From assembly GCA_021777555.1 (NCBI GenBank), contig JAJYDK010000010.1:43259-107258 (forward strand): 64,000 bases of DNA. Reading direction: 5' to 3'. Below, in pieces: positions 52,996-62,789 of this stretch (its first letter is position 1; the number at the start of each line of letters is the position of its first letter). The notes under the pieces are model-generated. The model saw nothing but the letters and a program-made list of their open reading frames with translations, was not told where the DNA came from and ran no database searches. A program made the translations under genes and the position numbers. The DNA is from Pseudomonadota bacterium (GTDB lineage Bacteria > Pseudomonadota > Gammaproteobacteria > Steroidobacterales > Steroidobacteraceae).

Positions 52996-55086
52996 GTGAA
53001 TGCTCGTGACCCCCTGTCCTCGAGGATCCTCTCGACGCTGCTGACGACCCGCTCCGCCCAGGTGCCCTGGCGGGTGTTGCTGCGCAATACCGCCGCGGCG
53101 ATCGTGCCGCTCGCACTCGGCATCGCAAGCGGCCGGCTCCTCGCCGGGATCGCCATGGCGGTCGGAGCGGTCGTCACCATGTATTCCGACCAGCCCGGTC
53201 CCTACCGGCAGCGCCTCACGCGCCTGCTCGCGGTGTCCGCCGCGGGGGGTGTCGCGACCTTTCTCGGGCTGACCTTGCGCGAGCACTTCCCGGCGCTGCT
53301 CGCGGCCAGCCTCGTTGTCGGTTTCGCGGGGGCCCTGCTCGTGGTCTTCGGTGATGCCATCGCCCGCGTCGGCATGGTCGCCATGATGCTGCTCGTCATA
53401 GCGACCGACCTGCCCGCCTCCACTCTTGCGGCGCAGCTGCAATTGACCGCGGCGGTCACCGCCGGCGGGCTGCTGTTGACCCTGTTCTCGATCGCCGCCT
53501 GGCCGCTGCAGCGCTACGGGCCGGAGCGCGACGCCCTGTCGGAGGTTTACCGCGGGCTGGCTGCGCTCGCCCGTCAGCCGCAGCGCGGTGACACGGCGCC
53601 CGAGCTCACCGAGAGCATGACCACACTGCAGCACACGCTCCTCGGCGCGCATCGCGCGCGTGGCCCGGTGATGGACACGTTCGGTGTGCTGCTCGAGTTG
53701 GCCGAGCGCATCCGCCTGGAGCTGATCGCCTTGTCGGCCACCGATCCCGGTGAGGCCATCGGCCGGGTCGTTCAGGGCGAAGCGGCCCGCGCGCTCGATG
53801 GCGTTTCGGCGGTCATCATGGCCGGTCACGACAGCTCCCAGGCGCTCGCCGGCGCGCTGAATGCGCTGCACTCGGCCGAGCATGTGCTCGGGGCCCATGA
53901 GCAGACCCTCGCCGCGGCCCCGTGGCGCCACTTTCAATCCCTCTCCGGCCAGCTCTCCGCGGCCGCGCGCAATGCCGGTCGTGCCGATGCCCGGGGCGCG
54001 CAGCGCCATGTGCGGGAGGAGCTGGATCTGCCCCGCGCACTGCGGCCACAATCGATCCTCGCGACCGTGACCGCCAGTCTCTCCCCACGCTCGGCGGCTT
54101 TTCGTCACGCCATCCGCAGCGCCGCCTGCTTCGCCGCCGCGCTGTGGCTCGGGCGGCTGCTCGGAATCGGACACGGCTACTGGGCACCGATGACGGTGGC
54201 GATCGTGCTGCGGGCCGATTATGCGGCCACCTGGAGCTATGGCGTGCTGCGTGTCGCCGGCACGGTGCTGGGATTGGTGTTGACCACGGCGCTGCTGCAC
54301 TTTCTGCCCGCGGACCCGTGGGTACGCCTGGCGGTGATGGCGTTGCTCTGCGCCGGATTCCGCTACTTCGGCACCGTGCACTACGGGGTGGCGGTCGCCT
54401 GCCTCACGGGCATGGTGGTGCTGCTGCTGGCCCTGGCCGGCGAAGCGCCCGAACCCACGATGATCGCCCGACTCCTCAACACCGTGGTGGGCAGTGCCAT
54501 GGCGCTCACCGCCTATGGCCTGTGGCCGACGTGGGAACGGGGCCGTGCCCGCGGGATGTTGGCGCGCCTGCTGCACGCCTATGCGACCTACCTGGCCAGC
54601 CTCGGTGCGGCCAGCGGAGCACACGAGCGCGGCGTGGCGCGCCTCGCCGCGCGTGTCGCGCGCGGCAACGCCGAGGCCTCCGTGAAACGGCTCCTGGTCG
54701 AGCCCGCCACACCAGCGCCGCTGGCGGAGCTGGCGCAATCCCTTCTCACCAACAGCAACCGGCTGGCGCTCACCATCATGACCCTGGAGGCCTCACTGAG
54801 CCACTCGCGGCGGCCCGCGGAGCGACCCGAGGATGAGCTCATCCGTCAGAGCGCCGAGGCGCTGCGCCAGGTGGCCGAAGCACTGCGCACGGAGCAGTCC
54901 CCGAGCGGGCTGCCGCCGATACGCGCCCTGCAATGGCATCTGGCTCAGCGGCTCGCAGCGAATGCCGACGCCGGCGCGAGCGCCGAACTGGAAGGCCTCA
55001 GCGACCGCCTCGTCGACAACATCAACACCCTGGCCCACATAGTGGGGCGCGCCGCGCCGGTACGGGGGCTCCCGCAGCCGGCGTAG
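52996..55086 (+). CDS. FUSC-family inner-membrane protein
   Basis: A 696-residue protein with two membrane blocks (residues 30-160 and 370-510) separated by a soluble helical region, the layout of FUSC/YccS/AaeB-type proteins. WLGRLLGIGHGYWAPMTVAI opens the second block as in that family. It may export aromatic acids or act in envelope stress. GTG 52996 has GGGGAG 8 nt upstream; GTG 52990 is too close. It converges on galU with 17 bp between stops. Confidence 0.75.
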   Translation: MNARDPLSSRILSTLLTTRSAQVPWRVLLRNTAAAIVPLALGIASGRLLAGIAMAVGAVVTMYSDQPGPYRQRLTRLLAVSAAGGVATFLGLTLREHFPALLAASLVVGFAGALLVVFGDAIARVGMVAMMLLVIATDLPASTLAAQLQLTAAVTAGGLLLTLFSIAAWPLQRYGPERDALSEVYRGLAALARQPQRGDTAPELTESMTTLQHTLLGAHRARGPVMDTFGVLLELAERIRLELIALSATDPGEAIGRVVQGEAARALDGVSAVIMAGHDSSQALAGALNALHSAEHVLGAHEQTLAAAPWRHFQSLSGQLSAAARNAGRADARGAQRHVREELDLPRALRPQSILATVTASLSPRSAAFRHAIRSAACFAAALWLGRLLGIGHGYWAPMTVAIVLRADYAATWSYGVLRVAGTVLGLVLTTALLHFLPADPWVRLAVMALLCAGFRYFGTVHYGVAVACLTGMVVLLLALAGEAPEPTMIARLLNTVVGSAMALTAYGLWPTWERGRARGMLARLLHAYATYLASLGAASGAHERGVARLAARVARGNAEASVKRLLVEPATPAPLAELAQSLLTNSNRLALTIMTLEASLSHSRRPAERPEDELIRQSAEALRQVAEALRTEQSPSGLPPIRALQWHLAQRLAANADAGASAELEGLSDRLVDNINTLAHIVGRAAPVRGLPQPA

Positions 55087-55103
55087 AGAGGACTGTCGAT
55101 TCC

Positions 55104-56153
55104 TCAGGTGGACGTGGACTGCGATGCCCGTGCGCCCCGGCGACGCGAACCCGAACCGGATGCGTGAGCGCCCGTGCCCGCGGCGTGGCCGTTGGCGGCA
55201 TGACCATTTGACTTGCCCGTCGCCCGGCCGGCGCCATCGGGGGCGCGGCGCGCGGGTTTCGCCCCCGCGCTGCGCTGCAGCCCGTGCAGATAACGGCGGA
55301 ACTCCTTCCCGAGCACCGGATGGCCCAGGGCGTACTCGACCGTGGCCTGCAGATACCCGAGCTTGCTGCCGCAGTCATAGCGCTTGCCTTCGAAGCGGTA
55401 GGCGTAGACCGCCTCCTCCCGCATCAGCGCGGCAATGCCGTCGGTGAGTTGGATCTCCCCGCCCGCGCCCTGCCCCAGCTTCTCCAGGTGCTCGAAGATC
55501 GACGGCGCCAGAACGTAACGCCCCACCACGCCGAGATTGGAAGGCGCCGCCGAGGGCTTGGGTTTCTCGACGATGCTGCGCACGCGACTGGTCGCGGATT
55601 TGTCGGCCTCGACCGCGACGATGCCGTACTTGTCCGTATCGGAGCGCGGCACGACCTGCACGCCGAGCACGCTCGCCCGTTTGGCCTCGTACACGTCGGC
55701 CATCTGCTTGAGACAGGCCACGTCGCTGCGAATCAGGTCATCAGCGAGATGGACGAAGAACGGCTCGGAGCCCACGGCCGGCTGCGCGCACAGCACCGCG
55801 TGCCCGAGCCCGAGAGGCGCCGGCTGGCGGATGTAGATGCAGGAGGCGTAGGAGGGCAGCACGCTGCGCAGCTGATTGAGGAGCTGGCTCTTGCCCTGGC
55901 GCATGAGCAGCTGCTCGAGCTCCTGGTCGGAGTCGAAGTGATCCTCGATGGCGCGCTTGGCGGCTCCCGTGATGAACACCAGGCGCGTGGCGCCGGCCGC
56001 GAGCGCCTCTTCGACCGCGTACTGGATGAGCGGCTTGTCGACCACCGGCAGCATCTCCTTGGGGCTCGCCTTGGTGGCGGGCAGGAAGCGCGTGCCGCGG
56101 CCGGCAACGGGAAACACGGCGGTACGGATGATCGACCTCGGCGGGGTGCGCAT
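55104..56153 (-). CDS. galU: UTP-glucose-1-phosphate uridylyltransferase with long tail
   Basis: A 349-residue GalU. Seen: [20 protein letters not shown] (nucleotide loop), [27 protein letters not shown], and [10 protein letters not shown]. It makes UDP-glucose for envelope polysaccharides. The catalytic part ends near YLHGL (about residue 290); the last 55 residues are Gly/Ala/Arg/Lys-rich and disordered, longer than usual. It lies downstream of lapB across 42 bp. Confidence 0.9.
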   Translation of the reverse strand: MRTPPRSIIRTAVFPVAGRGTRFLPATKASPKEMLPVVDKPLIQYAVEEALAAGATRLVFITGAAKRAIEDHFDSDQELEQLLMRQGKSQLLNQLRSVLPSYASCIYIRQPAPLGLGHAVLCAQPAVGSEPFFVHLADDLIRSDVACLKQMADVYEAKRASVLGVQVVPRSDTDKYGIVAVEADKSATSRVRSIVEKPKPSAAPSNLGVVGRYVLAPSIFEHLEKLGQGAGGEIQLTDGIAALMREEAVYAYRFEGKRYDCGSKLGYLQATVEYALGHPVLGKEFRRYLHGLQRSAGAKPARRAPDGAGRATGKSNGHAANGHAAGTGAHASGSGSRRRGARASQSTST

Positions 56154-56195
56154 CGCAGTCTCCTGAATGGCTTTGTTGCGAGTGTAGTGACAGCC

Positions 56196-57317
56196 CTAGC
56201 TCATGGCCAGCTCGCCAGGCTTCCCGGCCCATTTGAACACCGCCGGCCGCATGCTGTCCCAGGCGCGGCATTTGGGGCAGCGCCAGTACCAGCCGACGCT
56301 GTGCAATCCACAATCCTCGCATTGGTAGCGCCCGCCGGTGTCGCCAATCCGATTCAGCAGCAAGGCGAGCGAGGTCGCCTCCGCGGCGGAGCCCGCCTCG
56401 GAGCCGGCCACCAGGTCCGGCAGGCGCGTGAGCTGCGCCGGCGGCAGCGCCGTCGCCAACAGCCAGGCGAGCTGCCGGGGGCTGATCGAGCCGCCCCGCC
56501 GCAGCCGCGCCCACAACTCCCCGAGCACATCTTCCGTGCATCCCAGGCGCCAGAGCGCGAGCACGCGCGGGATGATCTCGATCGCGAGGTCGGGGGACTC
56601 CTCGATGACCTTCAGATAAAGCGCGAGCGCACCGGTGGAATCTCCGCTGAGCTCGGCAATGCGCCCGGCGAGCACGTCCGCCCGGGGAAGATCCTCCTGG
56701 TGGGTGCGCGCCTGTCGCAGCAGCGTGGACGCCCTGACGGTTTCGCCCTGGGTGAGCGCCTGCTCGGCGAGCTCGCACAGATAGTGCGCGGCGACCCTGC
56801 GCCGCTCCGCCTGCACCGACTCCGGCAGAGCGTGCAGGGTCTTCAGCGCGTTCGCCCAATCGCCCTGGGACTCGTAGATGCGCAGCAGATGATCGAGCGC
56901 GACGTCGCGGTACTCCCTCGAGGCCGAGAGCTCCTCGAACAGCCGTTCGGCCCTGTCCATCAGCCCGGCGCCGAGGTAATCCAACGCGAGCGCAAAGGCC
57001 GCCTTGTCGCGCAGCGCCGCCGCCCCCTGCTCGCGCAGGCGCGAATGAATGGCGATCGCCCGATCCACCTCGCCGCGGCGCCGGAAAAGGCTCCCCAGCG
57101 CAAACTGGATTTCCGCCGCGTCGCCGGCCTCGGCCATGCGTGCGAACACCTCGACGGCGTGGTCGAAGCGGTCGTTGATCAGATGATCCAGGCCGACGTA
57201 GTAATCGCGCGGGAGCCGCACAGTGCGCTGGGCGCCGGTGAGCCTGCCGAGGAGCCATGCGGCAACGCCAATCGCCACGAAGGACAATGCGAGCAGGTAG
57301 GCGGGCAGCTCGATCAC
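56196..57317 (-). CDS. lapB: lipopolysaccharide assembly protein B
   Basis: A 373-residue inner-membrane protein: N-terminal anchor (LLALSFVAIGVAAWLLGRL), about nine TPR repeats, and a C-terminal rubredoxin-like zinc site (CEDCGLHSVGWYWRCPKC). LapB/YciM controls LpxC turnover by FtsH and couples LPS assembly. It normally follows lapA; here the 91-bp gap to ihfB cannot hold lapA. Confidence 0.92.
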   Translation of the reverse strand: MIELPAYLLALSFVAIGVAAWLLGRLTGAQRTVRLPRDYYVGLDHLINDRFDHAVEVFARMAEAGDAAEIQFALGSLFRRRGEVDRAIAIHSRLREQGAAALRDKAAFALALDYLGAGLMDRAERLFEELSASREYRDVALDHLLRIYESQGDWANALKTLHALPESVQAERRRVAAHYLCELAEQALTQGETVRASTLLRQARTHQEDLPRADVLAGRIAELSGDSTGALALYLKVIEESPDLAIEIIPRVLALWRLGCTEDVLGELWARLRRGGSISPRQLAWLLATALPPAQLTRLPDLVAGSEAGSAAEATSLALLLNRIGDTGGRYQCEDCGLHSVGWYWRCPKCRAWDSMRPAVFKWAGKPGELAMS

Positions 57318-57408
57318 GGAATCATTATGCGCTGCGGGCAGCTCTTGCGGGATTCCAGTTCATGCGCTGAAGCGCAGGACTCGCGGCGGCTCGCCGTGCG
57401 GCGGGGAG

Positions 57409-57711
57409 TCAGCCTCTGATGGGCTGTCCCGCGCCTTCGTTGACCCGTTCCCTGAGGTCCTTGCCCGCCTTGAAATGCGGCACGTGCTTGCCGGAAAGCG
57501 CCACCGCCTCCCCGGTCTTGGGATTCCGGCCCTGGCGGGGCGGACGGAAGTGAAGGCTGAAACTGCCGAAGCCGCGGATCTCGATACGCTCGCCCTGCGC
57601 CAGCGCATCGCTCATGACCTCGAGGATCTGTTTGAGCGCCAGTTCGACATCCTTGGCCGGCAGGTGCTTCTGCTTGGCGGCGATGATTTCGATGAGCTCG
57701 GACTTGGTCAT
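57409..57711 (-). CDS. ihfB: integration host factor beta subunit
   Basis: A 100-residue DNA-bending protein of the HU/IHF family. [20 protein letters not shown], the arm [20 protein letters not shown] and GEAV are IHF-beta hallmarks. It pairs with IhfA to bend DNA at promoters and recombination sites. It follows rpsA by 53 bp, with a hairpin between, and precedes lapB, the usual gammaproteobacterial order. Confidence 0.95.
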   Translation of the reverse strand: MTKSELIEIIAAKQKHLPAKDVELALKQILEVMSDALAQGERIEIRGFGSFSLHFRPPRQGRNPKTGEAVALSGKHVPHFKAGKDLRERVNEGAGQPIRG

Positions 57712-57726
57712 GTTATTCGAAATTCA

Positions 57727-57754
57727 CCGCCGCTCCCCCGCGGGAGAGCGGCGG
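57727..57754 (-). terminator. hairpin after rpsA
   Basis: CCGCCGCTC and GAGCGGCGG pair across a GC-rich 10-nt loop, starting 10 nt after the rpsA stop. The base run that follows is only weakly T-rich, so read-through into ihfB is likely. Confidence 0.6.
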
Positions 57755-57764
57755 CGTTGAGGCT

Positions 57765-59441
57765 TCAGCCACGATCCCCGATATGCTCTTTCAGCAGATC
57801 ACCGAGGCTCGTGCCGGTGGACGCGGACTCGGAGGAGCGGTAGCTCTGCACCGCCTCGGCCTCCTCATGCGCCTCCTTGGCCTTGATCGACAGCGAGATG
57901 GTGCGCGACTTGCGGTCGACGCCGGTGAACTTCGCCTCGACCTCATCACCCACCTTGAGCACGGTACGCGCATCCTCGATGCGGTCGCGGCCGAGCTCCG
58001 AGGCACGCAGCTGCCCCTCGACCCCGTTGCCGAGGTCGATGATCGCGCCGCGGGCATCGACTTCCCGGACCACGCCCTTGACGATGGTGCCCTTGGGGTT
58101 CTCGGCGATGTAGCTCGAGAACGGATCCTTGGCGAGCTGCTTGATCCCGAGGCTGATGCGCTCGCGCTCCGGATCGATCGACAGCACCATGGCCTCGACC
58201 TGCTGGCCCTTCTGGAAGCTCCGTACCGCCTCCTCCCCGGGCAGGTCCCAGGAGATGTCCGACAGATGCACCAGACCGTCGATGTTGCCGGAGAGGCCGA
58301 TGAAGATGCCGAAGTCGGTGATCGACTTGATCAGGCCGCTCACGTGATCGCCGCGGTTGAAGTTCTCGGCGAACTCCTTCCACGGATTGGCCTGGCACTG
58401 CTTCAAGCCGAGGGAGATGCGGCGACGGTCCTCGTCCACATCGAGCACCATGACCTCGACTTCCTGTCCGGTGTGCACCACCTTGGCGGGATTGACGTTC
58501 TTGTTGGTCCAGTCCATCTCCGACACGTGCACCAGGCCCTCGACGCCGTCCTCGATTTCGACGAACGCGCCGTAGTCGGCGATGTTGGTGACCTTGCCGA
58601 ACACGCGGGTGTGGGCCGGGTAGCGCCGCGCGATGTTCTCCCACGGATCGGCGCCGAGCTGCTTCAGACCGAGGCTCACGCGCGAGCGCTCGCGGTCGAA
58701 CTTGAGGATGCGCACCTCGATCTCATCTCCCACCTTGACGACCTCGGAGGGGTGCTTGACGCGCTTCCAGGCCATGTCGGTGATGTGCAGCAGACCGTCG
58801 ATGCCGCCCAGGTCGACGAATGCGCCGTAGTCGGTCAGGTTCTTGACCGCGCCGCGCACGACCGAGCCTTCCTGCAGGTTGTCGAGCAGCGCGCTGCGCT
58901 CCGCGGAGAACTCCTGCTCGACCACTGCACGACGCGATACCACGACGTTGTTGCGCTTCTGGTCGAGTTTGATGACTTTGAACTCGAGCGGCTTGCCCTC
59001 GAGATAGGCGGTGTCGCGCACCGGGCGCACATCGACCAGCGATCCGGGCAGAAACGCCCGGACATTGTCGATCTCCACGGTGAAGCCGCCCTTGACGCGG
59101 CCCGTGATGACGCCGGTGACGATCTCGGACTTGTTGAAAGCGTCCTCGAGCCGCGTCCAGGTGCGGGCGCGCTTGGCCTTCTCACGGGACAGGCGCGTCT
59201 CGCCGGTGCCGTCCTCCACCGAATCGAGAGCCACCTCGACCTGATCGCCGGCCGCAACCTCTACCTCCCCGCGCTCGTTCTTGAACTGCTCGAGGGGGAT
59301 GACGGCTTCGGACTTCAGGCCTACGTTGACGACCACCACATCGGGTGTGACATCCACGACCAGCCCGGTGAGGATCATGCCGGGGCGAATACGCTGATTG
59401 GCGAGACTTTGCTCGAAGAGCTGTGCAAAACTTTCTGTCAT
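57765..59441 (-). CDS. rpsA: 30S ribosomal protein S1
   Basis: A 558-residue six-domain S1 protein that helps mRNA bind the ribosome. The start [13 protein letters not shown] is the family start; 59462 and 59477 are in-frame alternatives that would add unusual residues. S1 domain text such as [40 protein letters not shown] and [20 protein letters not shown] repeats through the protein. It lies between cmk and ihfB, as in many proteobacteria. Confidence 0.96.
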   Translation of the reverse strand: MTESFAQLFEQSLANQRIRPGMILTGLVVDVTPDVVVVNVGLKSEAVIPLEQFKNERGEVEVAAGDQVEVALDSVEDGTGETRLSREKAKRARTWTRLEDAFNKSEIVTGVITGRVKGGFTVEIDNVRAFLPGSLVDVRPVRDTAYLEGKPLEFKVIKLDQKRNNVVVSRRAVVEQEFSAERSALLDNLQEGSVVRGAVKNLTDYGAFVDLGGIDGLLHITDMAWKRVKHPSEVVKVGDEIEVRILKFDRERSRVSLGLKQLGADPWENIARRYPAHTRVFGKVTNIADYGAFVEIEDGVEGLVHVSEMDWTNKNVNPAKVVHTGQEVEVMVLDVDEDRRRISLGLKQCQANPWKEFAENFNRGDHVSGLIKSITDFGIFIGLSGNIDGLVHLSDISWDLPGEEAVRSFQKGQQVEAMVLSIDPERERISLGIKQLAKDPFSSYIAENPKGTIVKGVVREVDARGAIIDLGNGVEGQLRASELGRDRIEDARTVLKVGDEVEAKFTGVDRKSRTISLSIKAKEAHEEAEAVQSYRSSESASTGTSLGDLLKEHIGDRG

Positions 59442-59617
59442 ACCTTCACTCGCACGGCCCATGGTGGGCTCGTGCACGTCACTGGAGCCATTGCTTCCGC
59501 TGCGGCCCAGGCAGATGCAAACACGGCGCGCGCATCCTCATCACGCACCGACCGGAAAATCTTCAGCGAGCCCCTTTTACCGGAGCACTCGCTCTTGCGA
59601 CAGCGGGGCTCGGGATA

Positions 59618-60295
59618 TCACGCCCAGAGCGTGCGACGCCGGCCCAACTCGATCACGCGATCGACGACTTCCGCAACCGAAAGTCCCGTCGAGTCGATCA
59701 CCTCGGCGTCTGACGCGGGGACGAGCGGGGCGACCGCCCGGCTCGAGTCCCTCGCATCGCGCTCGGCGATCTCGCGCGAAAGGGCGGAGAGGCTAGCACC
59801 GGAACCCTTTTCTTTCAACTGGTTATAGCGCCTCAGCGCCCGCTCTGAGGCGCTGGCGGTAAGAAATATCTTCAAAGCCGCCTCGGGGAAGACGACGGTG
59901 CCCATGTCGCGGCCATCGGCCACCAGTCCCGGGGGCTCGGCGAAGGCGCGCTGGCGGGCGAGCAGCGCCGAGCGCACCTCGGGCCAGGCGGCCACGCGGG
60001 AGGCACCCTGCCCAGCCTCCTCGGTCCGGATCTCGCCTGTCACCTCCCGTCCATCGAGGAGGACCCGCTCCGCCTCCTGTTCCACCGCGAACCGAACGTC
60101 CATGGACACGGCGAGGCCGGCGTGACCGCGGACATCGCTCTGGTCAAGGCCACGCTTGCGCCCGGCCATCGCCACCAGGCGGTACAGCGCGCCACTGTCG
60201 AGCAGATGCCATCCCGCATGGCGCGCCACCGCCCTGCCGATGGTTCCCTTGCCCGAGCCGCTCGGGCCATCGAGGGTGAGGATCGGGACGCTCAC
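59618..60295 (-). CDS. cmk: cytidylate kinase
   Basis: A 225-residue kinase that phosphorylates CMP/dCMP. The P-loop is LDGPSGSGKGTIGRAVA, followed by LLDSGALYR (CMP site) and LVADGRDMGTVVFP. Its GTG overlaps the aroA stop as GTGA, so translation is coupled. rpsA begins 176 bp downstream and probably has its own promoter there. Confidence 0.94.
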   Translation of the reverse strand: MSVPILTLDGPSGSGKGTIGRAVARHAGWHLLDSGALYRLVAMAGRKRGLDQSDVRGHAGLAVSMDVRFAVEQEAERVLLDGREVTGEIRTEEAGQGASRVAAWPEVRSALLARQRAFAEPPGLVADGRDMGTVVFPEAALKIFLTASASERALRRYNQLKEKGSGASLSALSREIAERDARDSSRAVAPLVPASDAEVIDSTGLSVAEVVDRVIELGRRRTLWA

Positions 60296-61611
60296 GCCGC
60301 CTCGATCGAGAGACCGGCGGTCCGCGCCAGCTCGAGAAAGCCCGGGAATGAGGTGGCGACATTGGCGACGTCGCGGATTTCGATCGGGCCGCGCGCGGCG
60401 AGTCCCGCGATCGTGAAGGCCATGGCGATACGGTGATCCCCATGGCTCTCGATGATGCCGCCCGAGAAACCGGTGCCGCCTCGGATCCACAGGCCATCCT
60501 CGAGCAGGCGGTTCTCCACCTCGAGAGTGGTCAGCCCCTCGGCCATGGCCGCCAGGCGATCGCTTTCCTTGACGCGCAGCTCCTGCGCCCCCCGCACCAG
60601 CGTCTCGCCCTCCGCGAGCGATGCGGCGATGAAGAAAGCCGGAAACTCGTCGATCGACAGGGGGACCAGCTCCTCGGGCACCTCGATGCCGCGCAGACGG
60701 CTCTTGTGCACCTCTATATCGGCAATAGGCTCGCCACGCCCGTCCGGGGCGCCGTGCGGGTGCAGCCGGATATCGGCGCCCATCCGCTTGAGCATCGTCA
60801 GGAGCCCGGTTCGGGTCGGGTTCACGCCCACGTTGCGCAACAGCAGGCCACGCTCGGCGGCAAGGCAGCCCGCCACCATGAAGAACGCGGCCGAGGAGAA
60901 GTCGGCGGGCACCGTGATGGCCGTCCCCTTGAGTCTCTGCCCGCCGTCGATCGAGACGCTCGGTCCGTCACGCACCACCGAGACGCCGAAGGCGCTCAGC
61001 ATGCGCTCGGTGTGATCCCGCGAGGGAGCGGGCTCGGTCACGCGGGTGCGGCCGGCGGCGCGCAGCCCGGCCAGAAGCACTGCGGATTTCACCTGGGCGC
61101 TCGCCACGGGCAGCCGATAATCGATCCCTCTGAGCTCGGGCGTGCCGTGAATCACGACCGGGGGACGGCCTTCGCGAGTCTCGATCCGCGCGCCCATCTG
61201 GCGCAGCGGACCGGCCACCCGTTCCATAGGCCGCCGGGTGAGCGACTCGTCGCCGACCAGCACCGAATCGAACCGCTGTGGCGCCAGCAGGCCCATGAAC
61301 AGGCGCATGGCCGTACCGGCGTTGCCCATGTCGAGAGCCGAGGAAGACCCGCGCAATCCCTCGACCCCCACCCCTTCAATGCGCACACGCTCGGCCTGCG
61401 GCCGCTCGATGCGTACGCCGAGCGCGCCGAGCGCGCCGAGCGTCGAGAGGCAGTCCGCTCCCGCGAGAAATCCCGTGATCTCGGTCTGCCCTTCAGCAAT
61501 CGCGCCGAGCATCAGCGACCGGTGTGAAATCGACTTGTCGCCGGGCACCGTGAGCTCGCCCGCCACCTCACCGCCGGGTGCGACCCGGTAATGCGCCCCT
61601 TTTCCGCCCAT
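60292..61611 (-). CDS. aroA: 3-phosphoshikimate 1-carboxyvinyltransferase
   Basis: A 439-residue EPSP synthase of the shikimate pathway. Seen: VPGDKSISHRSLMLGAIAEG, LDMGNAGTAMRLFMGLL and the late GDHRIAMAFTIAGL. The ATG at 61611 (MGGKGAHYR) is preferred with GAGGG upstream; a GTG at 61626 is possible. It follows pheA by 16 bp and is coupled to cmk. Confidence 0.94.
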   Translation of the reverse strand: MGGKGAHYRVAPGGEVAGELTVPGDKSISHRSLMLGAIAEGQTEITGFLAGADCLSTLGALGALGVRIERPQAERVRIEGVGVEGLRGSSSALDMGNAGTAMRLFMGLLAPQRFDSVLVGDESLTRRPMERVAGPLRQMGARIETREGRPPVVIHGTPELRGIDYRLPVASAQVKSAVLLAGLRAAGRTRVTEPAPSRDHTERMLSAFGVSVVRDGPSVSIDGGQRLKGTAITVPADFSSAAFFMVAGCLAAERGLLLRNVGVNPTRTGLLTMLKRMGADIRLHPHGAPDGRGEPIADIEVHKSRLRGIEVPEELVPLSIDEFPAFFIAASLAEGETLVRGAQELRVKESDRLAAMAEGLTTLEVENRLLEDGLWIRGGTGFSGGIIESHGDHRIAMAFTIAGLAARGPIEIRDVANVATSFPGFLELARTAGLSIEAA

Positions 61612-61627
61612 CGTCGTCACCCTCACC

Positions 61628-62764
61628 TCAAAGAACCGCGCGGGGATAGGAGCCCAACAGCCGGAACAGCGACGCGCGCTGCTTCAAGGAGGCAAGAGCC
61701 CGGGCCACGTGCGGCTCGTCCGCGTGGCCGTCGATATCGATGAAGAACACATAGTCCCACTTGCGCCGGTGCGATGGACGTGACTCGATGCGGGTCATGC
61801 TGACGCGGTGGTGCGCCAGGGGCTCGAGCAGCCGGTACAGCGCCCCCGGTGCGTCGGTATGCCCGACCGAGACCAGGAGCGTGGTGCGGTCCTGCCCGCT
61901 CGGAGCAAGGAGCTTGCGGCCGAGCACCAGAAAGCGCGTGGTGTTGTCGGCGCGATCCTCGATCTGCGCCGCGAGCACCTTCAGTCCGTAGACCTCGGCG
62001 GCCGTCTCGCCGGCGATGGCGGCGGTGCCACGCTCGTCGCGGGCCCGGCGGGCGGCCTCGCCATTGCTCGAGGCGGGGATCTGCTCGACCTCGGGCAGGT
62101 GCTCCTGCAGCCAGTTGCGGCATTGGGCGAGGGACTGCGGATGCGAGCAGATGCGCACGATGCGCCCGAGCGCGCTCATGTTGCCCATCAGATGATGATG
62201 AATGCGCAGCTCCACCTCGCCGCAGATCTTCAGCGGCGAGGTGAGAAAGCGATCGAGCGTGTGGTTGACCGTGCCCTCGGTGGAGTTCTCGATCGGCACC
62301 ACGCCGAAGTCCGCCGCCGCCGACTCGACCTCCTGAAAGACCTCATCGATCGAGCCGAGCGGCAGCGCGCGCACCGAGTGGCCGAAATGGGTGAGCACCG
62401 CGGTCTGGCTGAAAGTGGCCTCGGGCCCGAGGTAGGCGACCTTCAGCGGCTCCTGCTGCGCGAGGCACGCCGACATGATCTCGCGAAAGAGCCGCAGCAC
62501 CTCCTCATCGCGCAGCGGTCCGCGGTTTCGCTCCCGGACGCGGCGCAGAACCTCGGCCTCGCGCTCCGGGCGATAGAAATCGATGGTCCTGCCGTCGCGG
62601 CTCTTGGAGATCCCGACCTGCTGCGCGAGGCGCGCTCGCTCGTTGAGCAGCTGTTGGATCTTCTCATCGACCGCATCGATCCGGCCGCGCACCGCGGCCA
62701 GGGCCTTGCCCGGGGGTGCGGCGCCGGCGCGCGTTCTGCTGGAGGGGGATTTTTGCCTGGTCAT
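61628..62764 (-). CDS. pheA: bifunctional chorismate mutase / prephenate dehydratase
   Basis: A 378-residue enzyme of phenylalanine synthesis. An AroQ mutase domain (RIDAVDEKIQQLLNERARLA) leads into the dehydratase (VAYLGPEATFSQTAVLTHFG, PIENSTEGTVNHTLDRF) and a C-terminal ACT domain with the feedback motif IESRPSHRRKWDY. The start at 62764 is chosen over 62815, which would overlap serA. It lies between serA and aroA. Confidence 0.94.
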   Translation of the reverse strand: MTRQKSPSSRTRAGAAPPGKALAAVRGRIDAVDEKIQQLLNERARLAQQVGISKSRDGRTIDFYRPEREAEVLRRVRERNRGPLRDEEVLRLFREIMSACLAQQEPLKVAYLGPEATFSQTAVLTHFGHSVRALPLGSIDEVFQEVESAAADFGVVPIENSTEGTVNHTLDRFLTSPLKICGEVELRIHHHLMGNMSALGRIVRICSHPQSLAQCRNWLQEHLPEVEQIPASSNGEAARRARDERGTAAIAGETAAEVYGLKVLAAQIEDRADNTTRFLVLGRKLLAPSGQDRTTLLVSVGHTDAPGALYRLLEPLAHHRVSMTRIESRPSHRRKWDYVFFIDIDGHADEPHVARALASLKQRASLFRLLGSYPRAVL

Positions 62765-62789
62765 TCGTGTCGGATTGAAAGTGAGCCGT

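Noticed and set aside
57783..59828. A 681-codon open frame on the plus strand over rpsA
   Set aside because: It is antisense to an unmistakable S1 protein gene and has no domain or ribosome site.
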